32,534 bases of DNA, from assembly GCA_913030605.1 (NCBI GenBank), contig CAJWEZ010000049.1, positions 1 to 32,534 of the forward strand. Reading direction: 5' to 3'. Below are positions 17,348 through 25,733 of this stretch, piece by piece. The notes under the pieces were generated by a model. That model saw nothing but the letters and a program-made list of their open reading frames with translations. It had not been told where the DNA came from and made no database searches. The position numbers and the translations under genes were made by a program. This stretch comes from an uncultured Spirochaeta sp. Its GTDB lineage: Bacteria; Spirochaetota; Spirochaetia; DSM-27196; Alkalispirochaetaceae. The stretch's first letter is position 1, and each line of letters opens with the position of its first letter.

Positions 17348-17785
17348 ATGGCTCGATTGACTTCGGAGTTCGCCCGCGCCGTCCACGATCTCGTCCGGGA
17401 GGTTCGGGCTCGTGTGCCGTCGCTGCAGGCGGCCTATCTCTTTGGCTCCGTCGTCTCCGGTGACGCGCGTCCCGACAGCGACATCGACCTGGCGCTGCTG
17501 CTGCCGCCGGCGGAATCGGTGGCCATCGGTTCGCTTACCATGTCCGACCTGCGGTTCGACCTCGAATCGATCGCCGGGCGCCCGGTGGACCTCATCAACC
17601 TTCGCCGGGTATCGACGGTGTTTCAGCACCGCATCGTGGCGACGGGACAACCGGTCGCGGTTGCGGACCGGCGGGCTCTGGCGGAGTTCGAAATGCTCAC
17701 GATGTCGCTCTACCAGAAACTCAACGAGGAACGCGCCGACATCCTGGCGGATATCGCCGCAACCGGAACGGTGTATCAGCCATGA
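17348..17785 (+). CDS. mntA: MNT-domain nucleotidyltransferase antitoxin, MntA-like
   Basis: The 145-residue protein is a minimal nucleotidyltransferase. It has the exact G-S-x10-D-x-D motif, with Gly33-Ser34 and Asp45/Asp47, and a likely third acid at Asp81 in R-P-V-D-L-I-N-L. In MntA-HepT systems the MNT protein transfers AMP groups to a Tyr of the HEPN toxin and silences it. The open frame extends upstream to 17282, but ATG 17348 (or GTG 17342) fits the promoter at 17311-17341. The stop overlaps the next ATG as ATGA. The C-terminal 40 residues form a helix (Y-Q-K-L-N-E-E-R-A-D-I-L) as in the family. Confidence 0.88.
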   Translation: MARLTSEFARAVHDLVREVRARVPSLQAAYLFGSVVSGDARPDSDIDLALLLPPAESVAIGSLTMSDLRFDLESIAGRPVDLINLRRVSTVFQHRIVATGQPVAVADRRALAEFEMLTMSLYQKLNEERADILADIAATGTVYQP

Positions 17786-18213
17786 GTGGTGCCGAGTGCC
17801 CCGACGATGTCGTTCTCGCGAAGGCCCAGAGCATCCAGCGCTGCGTCAGCCGCGCCCGGGAAGAGCTGACGGCGGCGGGCCGGGGCTTCGCGACGGACTA
17901 CACTCGCCAGGACGCGGCGATCCTGAATGTTACCCGGGCGTGCGAACAGGCGATCGATCTGGCCAACCACCTGGTCCGAATTCGCCATTACGGCGTTCCC
18001 ACCAGCAGCGCCGACAGTTTTCGCCTGTTGGCTTCCGCGGGCATGATCGACGCGGATCTGGCCGAGCGCCTGCGTCGCATGGTGGGGTTTCGCAACACCG
18101 CCGTCCACCAGTACGAGGAAAAGGATCTCGATATCGCCCATCGGGTGATCACAGACGGTCTGGAGGACATCCTGTCCTTCTCGCACGTCGCGGTACGGCT
18201 GCCGGGGGAATAG
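17782..18213 (+). CDS. hepT: HEPN-domain toxin, HepT-like
   Basis: The 143-residue, mostly helical protein carries the HepT motif R-x4-H-x-Y as R-N-T-A-V-H-Q-Y with Arg104, His109 and Tyr111. Arg and His form the RNase site and the Tyr is the residue AMPylated by MntA in studied pairs. R-A-C-E-Q-A-I-D-L-A-N-H at 52-63 is the usual first helix of the DUF86/HepT family. It overlaps mntA by four bases. Its stop lies only four bases before the jetA start, so toxin, antitoxin and Wadjet are almost certainly on one transcript. Confidence 0.88.
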   Translation: MSGAECPDDVVLAKAQSIQRCVSRAREELTAAGRGFATDYTRQDAAILNVTRACEQAIDLANHLVRIRHYGVPTSSADSFRLLASAGMIDADLAERLRRMVGFRNTAVHQYEEKDLDIAHRVITDGLEDILSFSHVAVRLPGE

Positions 18214-18217
18214 GCGC

Positions 18218-19696
18218 ATGGCCCTTCCGTACGACGACCTCGTTCGACTGAGACGTACGGACCCGGCGTGGCGCTTGCTCACCGCCGATCGCGCGCCGGT
18301 CATCGCCACCTTCCTCGATCGCGCGTTTCGTTCGGGCGAGCGTCGAACCTGGGCGGAGTCCGAAATCACTGTCGTACTGGAAGACGTCCTCTTCGAGGTG
18401 CAGGCGCTTGAGGGCGCGGAGGCGGTACCCCGGAGTGCCGGAGACTACCTCACCGAGTGGGCGCAGGACGACAAAGGGTGGTTGCGGAAGTTCTATCCCG
18501 CCGGTACCGACGAGGCACACTTCGATCTGTCGCCCGCCGCTGAACGCGCGTTGGGATGGCTCGATACGCTGTTCGATCGCGGCTTTATCGGCACCGAAAG
18601 CAGGCTTCGAACCGCCATTCACCTTCTGGAACAGATCGTGGAAGGCGTCGAGGACGATCCCGACGAGCGCGTCCGGCGACTGGAGGCGCAGCGCGCGGAG
18701 ATCGATCGCCAGATCGCCGCGATCCGCGCCGGGGATGTCCCGATCCTTGACGACCGCGGCCTTCGTGAGCGCTTTCTCCAGTTCGCCCGCCTGGCTCGGG
18801 ACCTCCTGTCGGACTTCCGGGCGGTTGAGCATCGATTTCGCGAGCTGGACCGCGACGTGCGTACCAGGATCGCCGGGTGGGAGGGAGACAAGGGAACGCT
18901 CCTGCGTGACGTGTTCGGGGACCGTGACGTGATCGCCGACTCCGACGAAGGGCAGAGTTTCCGCGCTTTCTGGGATTTCCTCATGACGCCCGAGAGCCAG
19001 GAGCATCTGTCTCAGCTTCTGGATCGCGTACTGGAGATCGAGGCGCTGTCGGAGGAGGGCGCCCCGGGCGAGTCGCAGTCGTCGCTGCGGCGGGTTCACT
19101 ACGAGTGGATCGTCGCCGGCGAACAGACCCAGCGCACGGTAGCGCGCCTCTCCCAGCAGTTGCGGCGCTTTCTGGACGACCAGGCGTACCTCGAGAACCG
19201 CCGCATCATCGAAACGCTGAACCGCATCGGTCGCCACGCCCTCGCCATCGCGAGCGACGGACGCAGCGGCCCCGATATGGACATCGACGGCACCGCGGCG
19301 GAGGTGTCGTTGCCGCTGGAGCGACCGCCGGCGTCGGCGGTCGATGACGACACGATCGACCTAAAACTCGACGACACCGCGGTGGAAGACCTCGACCTGT
19401 CGATGCTGTTCGACCAGGTCTTTGTCGACACGGCGCGGCTGGAGCGGCAGATCGGTGACCTGCTTGCGATGGCGGACCAGGTCTCCCTCGCGACGGTCGT
19501 GCACCGCTACCCGCTGAGAGAGGGGCTGGCGGAGCTGGTGGGCTATCTGTCGGTGGCCAGCAGCAGTTCCGCGGCGGTGATCGACGAGGATCGTCGGGAC
19601 GTGCTGGAATGGACCGACCGTCGCGGTGTGCGACGTCGCGCTCGCGTGCCGGTGGTCGTATTTCGGCGGACGGAGGGGTCGGGTTCGCATGGCTGA
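18218..19696 (+). CDS. jetA: Wadjet type I subunit JetA (DUF3375)
   Basis: The 492-residue protein is the kleisin-like subunit of a type I Wadjet complex. Marks of the DUF3375 family are the opening L-R-R-T-D-P-A-W-R-L-L-T-A-D-R-A-P at 11-27, W-L-R-K-F-Y-P, and F-I-G-T-E-S-R-L-R-T-A followed by a coiled-coil about 155-175 (R-R-L-E-A-Q-R-A-E-I-D-R-Q-I). The C-terminal part has a winged-helix-like end and an acidic linker (about 365-400). JetA bridges the JetC heads and binds JetB; the complex extrudes and cuts closed circular plasmid DNA. It starts four bases after hepT and overlaps jetB by eight bases. Confidence 0.92.
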   Translation: MALPYDDLVRLRRTDPAWRLLTADRAPVIATFLDRAFRSGERRTWAESEITVVLEDVLFEVQALEGAEAVPRSAGDYLTEWAQDDKGWLRKFYPAGTDEAHFDLSPAAERALGWLDTLFDRGFIGTESRLRTAIHLLEQIVEGVEDDPDERVRRLEAQRAEIDRQIAAIRAGDVPILDDRGLRERFLQFARLARDLLSDFRAVEHRFRELDRDVRTRIAGWEGDKGTLLRDVFGDRDVIADSDEGQSFRAFWDFLMTPESQEHLSQLLDRVLEIEALSEEGAPGESQSSLRRVHYEWIVAGEQTQRTVARLSQQLRRFLDDQAYLENRRIIETLNRIGRHALAIASDGRSGPDMDIDGTAAEVSLPLERPPASAVDDDTIDLKLDDTAVEDLDLSMLFDQVFVDTARLERQIGDLLAMADQVSLATVVHRYPLREGLAELVGYLSVASSSSAAVIDEDRRDVLEWTDRRGVRRRARVPVVVFRRTEGSGSHG

Positions 19697-20348
19697 CGGA
19701 AATGAACTTTCGATCGTTCTGGTATCTCTACTCAAGGGTGTGATCTCGCGGGACGACCACGAGAACCGGTGGGCCTCGCTCCTGCGGCTGGAGTCGCAGG
19801 TCCGGGATTACATGTCGGTGCTGGGACTGGATCTCGTGATCGCCGGGGATGACGGATACGCCTTTCTCCGACAGCGCGATCCGGACGACGAGGACGAGGA
19901 TCAGGTGCCGCGGCTGGTGCAGCGGCGCGCGCTGTCCTACCCCGTGTCCCTGATCCTGGCGCTGCTGCGGCGCCGAGTCCTGGAACACGACGCCGTGAGC
20001 GGCGAGGATCGCGTGGTGGTGTCGGTTGACGAACTGGAATCGCTGGTTCAGCCGTACCTCGGCACCGGAACCGACGAGGCGAAGCGTCGCGACCGCGTCG
20101 ACTCAGCGCTGCGGCAGATCTCCCGCCTCGGGTTCATTCGATTTCTCCGTGGCGACGAGTCCCGGTTCGAGATCCGACGCCTGATCAACTCCTTTATTAC
20201 CGCCGACTGGCTGGCGCAGTTCGAACGCCGGATGGCGGCGGCGGTCGGTGTCGACGACGCTGCGGAAGGCGACGACGCCCACACGGAAGACGACCACTCC
20301 GCGGACGGCGATGCCCGGGATCGGCACGTCGAGGAGGATGAGGCGTGA
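19689..20348 (+). CDS. jetB: Wadjet type I subunit JetB (DUF4194)
   Basis: The 219-residue protein corresponds to the small KITE-like winged-helix subunit of Wadjet (DUF4194). Typical pieces are L-L-K-G-V-I-S-R-D-D-H-x-x-x-W at 14-28, S-Y-P-V-S-L-I-L-A-L-L-R, and the closing F-I-R-F-L-x-x-x-x-x-R-F-E-I-R-R-L-I. ATG 19689 is chosen over an upstream in-frame start because GGAGGGG lies at 19674-19680 and the overlap with jetA is only eight bases. The last 35 residues are a very acidic Asp/Glu/His tail, longer than the folded family core and probably disordered. The stop overlaps the jetC GTG start. Confidence 0.9.
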   Translation: MADGNELSIVLVSLLKGVISRDDHENRWASLLRLESQVRDYMSVLGLDLVIAGDDGYAFLRQRDPDDEDEDQVPRLVQRRALSYPVSLILALLRRRVLEHDAVSGEDRVVVSVDELESLVQPYLGTGTDEAKRRDRVDSALRQISRLGFIRFLRGDESRFEIRRLINSFITADWLAQFERRMAAAVGVDDAAEGDDAHTEDDHSADGDARDRHVEEDEA

Positions 20349-23300
20349 GCGACCGGGACCAGCTTTTAGAGTTCGCCACCGACGACACCGCCGCAGGCTT
20401 CCGGCTGGCGCGCGTGGAGCTGTACAACTGGGGCACCTTTCACAGCTCCGTGACCGTCTTTGCGCCGGAGGGCCGGAACGCCCTGCTCACCGGCGATATC
20501 GGCTCCGGTAAGTCCACCGTGGTCGACGCCGTGACGGCACTCCTTGTTCCGCCCGGGCGGGTGAGTTTCAACAGGGCCGCCGGCGCGGGGCGCCGCGAAC
20601 GCGATCTCCGCTCCTACGTGCTGGGATACCACCGCTCGCAGCGCGATTCCGACGATCTTCTGGCCCGCCCGGTGGCGTTGCGGGATGCACGCAGCCTGTC
20701 GGTGATCCTCGCCGTGTTCACCAACTCCGGCTACGGGCATACGGTGACCCTGGCGCAGGTGCTGCGAATGAAGGACGGTCAGGGCCAGCCGGACCGAATC
20801 TATCTGGTGGCGCAGCGCGCGCTGTCGGTGGAACACGACATCCTCACCGCCGGGAACGACCTCACCTCGCTGCGAAACGGACTGCGTCAGCTCAAGGACG
20901 CCGACCCGCCGTACCGCACCTACGCGGAGTACGCGGGGGCATTTCGGCGGCGGCTGGGGCTGCGCAGCGAACAGGCGCTGCTGTTGTTTCACCAGACGAT
21001 ATCCATGAAGTCGGTGGGCAATCTCACATCCTTTGTCCGGGAACACATGCTCGAACCGTTCGACGTGGCGACGCGGGTCGCCGCCCTGGTGGCCCACTTT
21101 GAGGATCTGCACCGCGCCCACGAAGCCGTGCTCATCGCCCGGGACCAGATCGATCGCCTCACGCAGCTCGAAACGCACATGCAGGCGTGGCGCGACGAGA
21201 CCGAACGAGCCGCGCGTCTCGCTTTCGCCCGGGACGGATTGGAGCCCTACGTGGCCGAACACCGCGCGACGCTGCTTCGCGCACGGATCGCCGCCCGGGG
21301 CGAGGACCTGGACCGTCTGTCCCACCGCCTGAACCACGCCCGGGAACGGCTGCGGGGCGAGCAGGGGCAACGCGAGGAGATTACGGCGGCGATCGCCGAC
21401 GCCGGCGGTGACCGCCTCTCGGCGCTGAACCGCGAGCGGGAGACACTGTCCGCAGAGCGCGATCGACGGACGCGTGCGGCGGACGACTATCGAACCCTGG
21501 CAGCGCAGTTCGACCTGCCCGATCCCCGCGATCCGGAGACGTTCGCCGCTAACCTGCAGCGGGTGGATGAACTCGCCGCGCAGACGCGCAGTGACCTCAA
21601 CGACGTGAACGCCGCGCTCACCGAGCACGGAGGAACGGTCGCCGAGCTCAAACGGCAACACGACGAACTCACCGCGGAGATCGATTCTCTCGCCGGCCGG
21701 CGCAGCAACATTCCCGCCCGTCAGGTGGCGATTCGCGATGCGCTGTCCCAAGCGATCGGCGCCCAGCCCGCGGACCTGCCGTTTGTCGGCGAACTGATCG
21801 AGGTCCGCGAGGACGAACGAACCTGGGAGGGCGCGATCGAGCGTGTCCTGCGCAGCTTCGGCCTGAGCCTGCTCGTGCCCCAGGAACACTACGCCGCCGT
21901 GAGTAACTGGGTGGACCGGACCCACCTCGGCGGGCGCCTCGTCTACTACCGGGTGCGCGGACAGGAGCAATCCTCCTGGAGTGTCGAACCGCAGGCCGGT
22001 GATCTCGCGCACAAGATCGCTCTCAGGCCCGACACTCCCTACCGATCCTGGTTGGAGGAACAGCTTGCCACGCGCTTTTCGTATCATTGCGCCGAGACGA
22101 TGGAGGAGTTTCGCCGCGCGCCGCAGGCGATCACGCGCAACGGCCAGATCAAGGGGCGCTCGCGGCACGAAAAGGACGACCGCCACCGCATCGACGACCG
22201 CAGCCGCTACATCCTGGGGTGGAGCAACGACCGCAAACTGCGCCATTTCCGCACCCTCCGTGACGAACTCGAGACGCAGGCCGCGGCGGCGGCGACGGCG
22301 TACGCCGGTGTGCAGGAGCGACAACGGGCCGTCACCGACCGCCAGGCCGCGCTGGCCGTTCTGGCGGCGCGAAAGGACTTTGTCGATCTCGACTGGCGCG
22401 CGCCGGCGCTGCGCATCGACGCCATCGACGCCGAAATCGTGGAACTCATGGCAGCGTCCGACCTCCTGGAGTCGCTGACCCGGCGCCGGAAGGCGGTGGA
22501 CAAACAGATCGCGACGACAACCGCCGAGATCGAACGCCTGCAGGGGGAGGCGACCCGCCTGGACGAGCGGCGCGAGGGTGACCGCGAGGCGCTGCGTTCC
22601 GACGAAGAGGTGGTGACTGCCGCGACCGAGCCGATGGAGCAGATTCGCAGCGCCGTGGACGACGTACTGGCGGAGCTGGGTGAGACGGGGAAGCCCGGTG
22701 AGGCGGGAGAGCCGGCGGGCCCCGCGGCGCAGGCAGGGTCGCCAGGTCGGGGCGGCGGCATCGCCGGGCTCACGATTGAAAACGCCGGGCGACGTACCAG
22801 CGAAGTCCGCGGGCGGATCCAGGCATGGATAGACGCCGTCCAGAAACGCATACGTCGCGCGGAGGACGCAGCGAGCCGTGACATGATCGAGTTTCGGCGG
22901 AAGTACGCCGCCGAAACACAGGAGATGGAAGCCTCCGTCGACGGCGCCGGCGAGTTTCTTGACCTCCTCGAACGCCTCCGCCGCGACGACCTGCCGCAGT
23001 TTGAAGCGCGCTTCAAACAGCTGCTCAACGAAAACACGATCCGCGAAATCGCCAACTTCCAGGCCCAGTTGAACAAGGAAAGCGAAGTGATCAGCGACCG
23101 GATCAAGACGATCAACCGCTCGCTCCACGATATCGACTACGAACCCGGTCGCTACATTCGCCTCGAGAACATGCTGACACCGGATCAGGAAATCCGACGC
23201 TTTCGCCAGGATCTCAAAGCGTGCACCAGTGGCGCAATCGGTGCCGAACACGACGGCGACCGTTACGCGGAGCACATCTTCGAACACGTGAAGCGGATCA

Positions 23301-23941
23301 TCGATCGCTTCCGCGGTCGCGACGGCAGCGTCGACATCGACCGCAAATGGACAGACAAAGTTACCGACGTACGGTCCTGGTACGCCTTCGCCGCCTCCGT
23401 GCGGTGGCGCGAGGACAACAGCGAATACGAACACCACAGCGATTCCGACGGCAAGTCCGGCGGACAAAAGGAAAAACTCGCCTACACCGTCCTGGCGGCG
23501 AGCGTCGCCTACCAGTTCGGTCTGGAGTGGGGCGAAACACGCTCTCGTAGTTTTCGCTGCGTCGTCATCGACGAAGCATTCGGCAAAGGATCCGACGAGT
23601 CGGCGCGCTTCGCCCTCGACCTCTTCCGGCGACTCAACCTCCAACTCGTCATCGTGACACCGCTGACAAAACTGCCGGTCATCGAACCCTACGTGTCGAC
23701 CGTAGGATTCGTCGCCAACCCCGGAGGCGATCGGTCGATCATGCGCAGTTTCACGATCGAAGAGTACCGCGCCGAACGCGCCGCGCGAGAAACGCGAGAA
23801 AGGCGCGAGGGGCGAGACGAAGACGACCGCCGACCAGGCGTCGAGCAAGAACTCGCCGCGCCGAAGGAGTCATCCTCCGGCGTGGAGCAAAAACTCGCCG
23901 CGCCGCAGGAGTCATCCTCCGATGCCAATGCAGAGCGTTGA
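20345..23941 (+). CDS. jetC: Wadjet type I SMC-like ATPase JetC
   Basis: The 1198-residue protein has the SMC/MukB-like layout: Walker A G-D-I-G-S-G-K-S-T at 50-58, long coiled coils on both sides of a central hinge-like region (about 480-620), an ABC signature K-S-G-G-Q-K-E-K at 1037-1044, and Walker B C-V-V-I-D-E-A-F with Asp1076 and Glu1077. It is the ATP-driven motor that extrudes plasmid DNA loops. The start is GTG 20345, overlapping the jetB stop as GTGA. Oddities are a Gly/Pro/Glu-rich linker at about 779-808, in the returning coiled coil, and a C-terminal tail made of two 14-residue tandem repeats. A 1160-residue open frame on the opposite strand is a composition artefact. Confidence 0.95.
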   Translation: MSDRDQLLEFATDDTAAGFRLARVELYNWGTFHSSVTVFAPEGRNALLTGDIGSGKSTVVDAVTALLVPPGRVSFNRAAGAGRRERDLRSYVLGYHRSQRDSDDLLARPVALRDARSLSVILAVFTNSGYGHTVTLAQVLRMKDGQGQPDRIYLVAQRALSVEHDILTAGNDLTSLRNGLRQLKDADPPYRTYAEYAGAFRRRLGLRSEQALLLFHQTISMKSVGNLTSFVREHMLEPFDVATRVAALVAHFEDLHRAHEAVLIARDQIDRLTQLETHMQAWRDETERAARLAFARDGLEPYVAEHRATLLRARIAARGEDLDRLSHRLNHARERLRGEQGQREEITAAIADAGGDRLSALNRERETLSAERDRRTRAADDYRTLAAQFDLPDPRDPETFAANLQRVDELAAQTRSDLNDVNAALTEHGGTVAELKRQHDELTAEIDSLAGRRSNIPARQVAIRDALSQAIGAQPADLPFVGELIEVREDERTWEGAIERVLRSFGLSLLVPQEHYAAVSNWVDRTHLGGRLVYYRVRGQEQSSWSVEPQAGDLAHKIALRPDTPYRSWLEEQLATRFSYHCAETMEEFRRAPQAITRNGQIKGRSRHEKDDRHRIDDRSRYILGWSNDRKLRHFRTLRDELETQAAAAATAYAGVQERQRAVTDRQAALAVLAARKDFVDLDWRAPALRIDAIDAEIVELMAASDLLESLTRRRKAVDKQIATTTAEIERLQGEATRLDERREGDREALRSDEEVVTAATEPMEQIRSAVDDVLAELGETGKPGEAGEPAGPAAQAGSPGRGGGIAGLTIENAGRRTSEVRGRIQAWIDAVQKRIRRAEDAASRDMIEFRRKYAAETQEMEASVDGAGEFLDLLERLRRDDLPQFEARFKQLLNENTIREIANFQAQLNKESEVISDRIKTINRSLHDIDYEPGRYIRLENMLTPDQEIRRFRQDLKACTSGAIGAEHDGDRYAEHIFEHVKRIIDRFRGRDGSVDIDRKWTDKVTDVRSWYAFAASVRWREDNSEYEHHSDSDGKSGGQKEKLAYTVLAASVAYQFGLEWGETRSRSFRCVVIDEAFGKGSDESARFALDLFRRLNLQLVIVTPLTKLPVIEPYVSTVGFVANPGGDRSIMRSFTIEEYRAERAARETRERREGRDEDDRRPGVEQELAAPKESSSGVEQKLAAPQESSSDANAER
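23840..23923 (+). repeat. Tandem duplication of 42 bp at the end of jetC
   Basis: Two copies of a 42-base unit (23840-23881 and 23882-23923) differ at only a few positions. They encode V-E-Q-[E/K]-L-A-A-P-[K/Q]-E-S-S-S twice at the JetC C-terminus. The second copy runs into the jetD start codon (23922). It looks like a recent slippage or unequal-crossover event and supplies the ribosome site (AGGAG) for jetD in each copy. Confidence 0.85.
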
Positions 23942-25490
23942 GGAACTCCGCCGGCGCCTCCGTCGCCGCTGGGATCGCGGTGCGTTCCTCGGCGACACCG
24001 CCCCAGTCGGCGCCGACGGCGCGTTTCCCCTCCGAGAACCGGTGGGAAGCGCCTCAGCGCGCGTGATCCGTAACGACTTCGAAACCGTCCGTACCTGGGC
24101 CGCTGCCTACCGTGACCTCGAAGCGAGAACGGAAACGAGCACGGGACCGACCGCGGAACCGACCCCAGAAACGGCGGGGACATCGACCGCGGGACAGGCG
24201 GTGGCCGTGGAGTGGACGACGCGTCGCGACCGCACTTTTGGTGACGTACGCCTGCCAAGAGCCGTTCTCTTCCGGGACATCGACGCGTTGGCGCGGTTCC
24301 TCGCCCACGGCGCACCGGCCGAACTGAAACGATTCCGGTCGCTGGTAACTGAAGTTGTGGACGCCGAGCCCGCTCTCGGCGCGTGGGTTTCCCGGTCGCC
24401 CCGACGTCTGCTATCGGCGGCTGAGGCGGTCCCCCGCCTCGTCGCAGTGACCACGTGGTACCGGGCGCAATGTGAAACGAGCGCCGGGCGCGAGACCAGC
24501 GCCGGGCGTGAAGCAAGCACCGAACGCGACGCCAGCGCCGAGCGCGAAGGAAGCACCGAGCGCACAACCCGCACCGAGCGCGACGCCAGCACCGAGCGCG
24601 AAATCGGTGGCCGTGCATCGGGCGACGAAGCCGCCGACGCTCCGGCTATGTATCTGCGTCAGATTCCTGTCGCCGGAGTCGACACCAAGTTTGTCGAGCG
24701 CTATCGTGGAATCCTCTCCGAGTGGTGGGCGATCATCGAGATAGAACACGGCGGCGCCACTGAACACCACCGACACGCAGAGGCCCGCACCACCGATATG
24801 GCCGAGGACCGTGAAGAGCGCGGCGGCTCGGGTGAGGTCGGTGAGACCGGCACCGACGAAGAGTCGAGTGATAGCGACGAGCCCGCCGCCAACCATCCCC
24901 CCGGCGCCCGAGGCGCCTCGACGCTGGCGGCGTTCGCGGATCGGTTCGGCTTCCTCAGCGCCCCAACCTTGGTTCGATTTCGCGTCCTGGACGGCACACG
25001 TTCGATCGGCGGATTCCGTGACGTCTCGGTTCCGCTCGACGAACTGTCTGTGGCACCGCCGGTGCCGCTCGATCGGGTCTATGTGGTGGAAAACGATGTT
25101 ACGGCCCTGGCGTTTCCCGAGGTGCCGCGGAGCATCGTGGTTTTCGGGCGAGGGTACGCGGTTGCGGATCTGGCGGCCGTTGCCTGGCTCCGTGACGTGG
25201 ACGTGGTGTACTCCGGAGACATCGATACCCACGGTTTCGCGATTCTCAATCGTCTCCGGAGTCATCTGCCCCACGTCCGATCAGTTCTCATGGATGAGGA
25301 GACGCTGATACGCCATCGCGATCAGTGGAGCGTGGAATCGACCCCGACGACGGTCGATCTGCCGTTTCTCTCACCCGCCGAATCGGCGGTCTACGACATC
25401 CTCAGGTCGAACCGATATGGCGACGGAGTTCGTCTGGAGCAGGAGCGGATCGCATACAGTCGTCTGGTTGCAGCGGTTGTGGCTCAATAG
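23922..25490 (+). CDS. jetD: Wadjet type I nuclease subunit JetD (DUF3322-DUF2220, TOPRIM)
   Basis: The 522-residue protein has an N-terminal DUF3322-like part and a C-terminal TOPRIM-like nuclease (DUF2220) with Glu390 in Y-V-V-E-N-D and Asp433/Asp435 in S-G-D-I-D-T-H-G-F. JetD cuts the plasmid once JetABC has stalled on it. It is long for the family (about 380-400). The excess lies in three low-complexity insertions: Thr/Glu/Pro-rich about 69-92, Arg/Glu/Ser/Thr hexad repeats about 185-228, and an acidic stretch about 280-333. The TOPRIM residues are intact. ATG 23922 overlaps jetC by 20 bases; ATG 23928 is an alternative. The TAG stop abuts repeat E1. Confidence 0.92.
   Translation: MPMQSVEELRRRLRRRWDRGAFLGDTAPVGADGAFPLREPVGSASARVIRNDFETVRTWAAAYRDLEARTETSTGPTAEPTPETAGTSTAGQAVAVEWTTRRDRTFGDVRLPRAVLFRDIDALARFLAHGAPAELKRFRSLVTEVVDAEPALGAWVSRSPRRLLSAAEAVPRLVAVTTWYRAQCETSAGRETSAGREASTERDASAEREGSTERTTRTERDASTEREIGGRASGDEAADAPAMYLRQIPVAGVDTKFVERYRGILSEWWAIIEIEHGGATEHHRHAEARTTDMAEDREERGGSGEVGETGTDEESSDSDEPAANHPPGARGASTLAAFADRFGFLSAPTLVRFRVLDGTRSIGGFRDVSVPLDELSVAPPVPLDRVYVVENDVTALAFPEVPRSIVVFGRGYAVADLAAVAWLRDVDVVYSGDIDTHGFAILNRLRSHLPHVRSVLMDEETLIRHRDQWSVESTPTTVDLPFLSPAESAVYDILRSNRYGDGVRLEQERIAYSRLVAAVVAQ
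24474..24602 (+). repeat. Degenerate 18-bp repeats inside jetD
   Basis: About seven imperfect 18-base units encode hexads of the form [S/T]-[A/E]-[G/E]-R-[E/D]-[A/T], e.g. E-T-S-A-G-R, E-A-S-T-E-R, D-A-S-A-E-R, D-A-S-T-E-R. The peptide is charged and likely disordered, a flexible spacer between the two halves of JetD. Repeated DNA of this kind is prone to length change, so copy number may vary between strains. Confidence 0.75.
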
Positions 25491-25632
25491 GCAGTATCCA
25501 GAACCTTGTTGCAAACGGGTGCTAACTCGCGTCGCGGAAACGACGTAGGTCAGTTGAGCACTCCTTGAGACGCCAAATCCTGACAGCACAAGCACGTGCA
25601 ACCCGATCTGCAACAATCTTCTGTATACAGCC
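25490..25632 (+). repeat. 143-bp inverted-repeat element E1
   Basis: Left end 25490-25513 (degenerate: GGCAGTATCCAGAA, then TTGTTGCA) and right end 25609-25632 (TGCAACAA, then CTGTATACAGCC) are 24-bp terminal inverted repeats around a 95-bp core. Its first base is the G of the jetD TAG stop. The core contains paired segments CGGGT/ACCCG, GTCG/CGAC and GTCAG/CTGAC, so the whole can fold as a long branched hairpin. Core positions 25536-25550 carry the motif shared by the four copies. It may act as terminator or mRNA 3' end for the Wadjet operon, or be a non-autonomous mobile element. Confidence 0.85.
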
Positions 25633-25636
25633 AAAA

Positions 25637-25663
25637 GTACAAAACGAGTACACACCCGGTACA
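25637..25663 (+). promoter_or_regulatory. Three GTACA repeats at 11-bp spacing before the sugar-transport operon
   Basis: GTACA occurs at 25637, 25648 and 25659, spaced exactly 11 bases, about one helical turn, so the sites face the same side of DNA. They lie 71-97 bases before the binding-protein start and right after repeat E1. This is the layout of a cooperative operator. The -35/-10 boxes could not be fixed; the rest of the gap to 25733 holds AAAGGAGAGG (25718-25727) as ribosome site and nothing else evident. Confidence 0.45.
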
Positions 25664-25733
25664 CCTGTAGGATTGCAGTGGCGGCGCTGAGGCCGCACCA
25701 TCACACTACGTTTATCCAAAAGGAGAGGTGCGT

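Noticed and set aside
20366..23848. 1160-residue open frame on the minus strand opposite jetC
   Set aside because: It is a product of high GC and codon bias; it lacks recognisable motifs, while the plus strand encodes JetC with all ATPase motifs and matches neighbouring overlaps.
24474..24602. jetD repeats as a frameshift or pseudogene sign
   Set aside because: The frame stays open through the repeats, units are multiples of three, and the downstream TOPRIM residues are intact.
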